Origin: Balanoglossus misakiensis
Lineage: Eukaryota > Hemichordata
Direction of reading: 5' to 3'
Assembly: GCA_040954595.2 (NCBI GenBank)
Contig: CM082588.2
Location: 4,154,001 to 4,218,000, forward strand
DNA: 64,000 nucleotides
A program made the translations under genes and the position numbers. The notes under the pieces were generated by a model. The model had not been told where the DNA came from. It did not search any database and saw only the letters and a list, made by a program, of their open reading frames with translations. The first letter of the stretch is position 1, and each line of letters begins with the position of its first letter. Below are positions 63,706 to 64,000 of the stretch, in pieces.

Positions 63706-64000
63706 TTAGTAGATGATTCCGTGATAAAGTCTGTCAGCGATACTCTCTGGTAAATGTGTGAATACCAGTCTCCGGATATGCCAATACAGATTCATCGGAT
63801 AATATCGAATCTTTGGTGTTTCTGATATAACGGCGTCTGTGTACGCTTCCACGACGGGCGAAGTGTCACCACACCCGCTTGAGCAGTACGACTGCATAGT
63901 GTTCATCACTTTATCAAAGTAATCCCTCCCATAATCTTGTTTCACATCCTCTGCCATCCCTTCCCAAAGCTCCTTGGCCGTTTCACTGACCATCTTTTCG
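63706..64000 (-). CDS. C-terminal exon of a short-chain dehydrogenase (BDH1 / retinol dehydrogenase-like), partial
   Basis: The frame is open from the right edge of the window to TAA at 63706-63708, about 97 codons. The sequence has the family's C-terminal pattern: a helical segment (LWEGMAEDVKQDYG..YFDKVM), SPVVEAYTDAVISETPKIRY, then YPMNLYWHIRRLVFTHLPES. This resembles the membrane-binding tail of SDR9C enzymes such as 3-hydroxybutyrate dehydrogenase (BDH1) and retinol/17-beta-hydroxysteroid dehydrogenases; the 'YYPM..YW' element points to BDH1. The cofactor (TGxxxGxG) and catalytic (YxxxK) motifs must lie beyond the edge. The Met at 63993 is internal, not the start. Convergent with the ROCO gene. 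Confidence 0.75.
   Translation of the reverse strand, partial: EKMVSETAKELWEGMAEDVKQDYGRDYFDKVMNTMQSYCSSGCGDTSPVVEAYTDAVISETPKIRYYPMNLYWHIRRLVFTHLPESIADRLYHGIIY

Overview
The window is intron-rich animal DNA. Its genes have many small exons with GT-AG introns, AATAAA-type polyadenylation signals, long microsatellites, a non-LTR retrotransposon and TTAA-flanked MITEs. The conserved proteins (mitochondrial MnSOD, WTAP, NT5DC1) are metazoan. A protein of architecture ankyrin-Roc-COR-Death, a Tx1-type LINE and the absence of vertebrate-type repeats suggest a marine invertebrate, perhaps a deuterostome such as a lancelet or hemichordate. The species cannot be fixed from sequence alone.

Layout, left to right. 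The 1-18.5 kb part is gene-poor: the first coding exon of a Rho/Rnd-like small GTPase (3.8 kb, minus), an intronless membrane-anchored SGNH hydrolase (6.5-8.1 kb, minus), a long (CT)n tract, a (CAT)n tract, and two phase-compatible exon-like segments (9.6 and 14.0 kb, plus) that I cannot assign. From 18.5 to 30.5 kb lies a ten-exon ankyrin-repeat gene (322 aa, plus). Its intron 8 holds a complete 6.2-kb Tx1-clade LINE in antisense orientation, embedded in an (ATC)n microsatellite. A small gene for a secreted 24-cysteine protein follows (31.8-32.5 kb, minus).

The 34-51 kb part is a compact housekeeping block: a class V PLP-dependent aminotransferase (12 exons, 440 aa, plus), NT5DC1 (11 exons, 475 aa, plus), SOD2 (5 exons, 222 aa, minus) and WTAP (6 coding exons, 486 aa, plus). 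NT5DC1 and SOD2 converge tail to tail. SOD2 and WTAP diverge head to head, which is also their arrangement on human chromosome 6q25. From 53.8 to 62.0 kb is a 16-exon gene (1268 aa, plus) with ankyrin repeats, a Roc GTPase, COR and a C-terminal death domain: DAPK-like but with no kinase. A decayed copy of part of its intron 15 lies just downstream. The window ends inside the last exon of a BDH1/retinol-dehydrogenase-like SDR gene (minus).

The two ankyrin genes share a plan (nearly one repeat per exon, all phase-0 introns, N-terminus starting Met-Gln), so they probably descend from one exon series. The genes do not form an operon or pathway. The only layout with a likely regulatory meaning is the SOD2/WTAP divergent pair. 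Exon coordinates below were worked out by hand from splice signals, reading phase and family similarity; no alignment was run.
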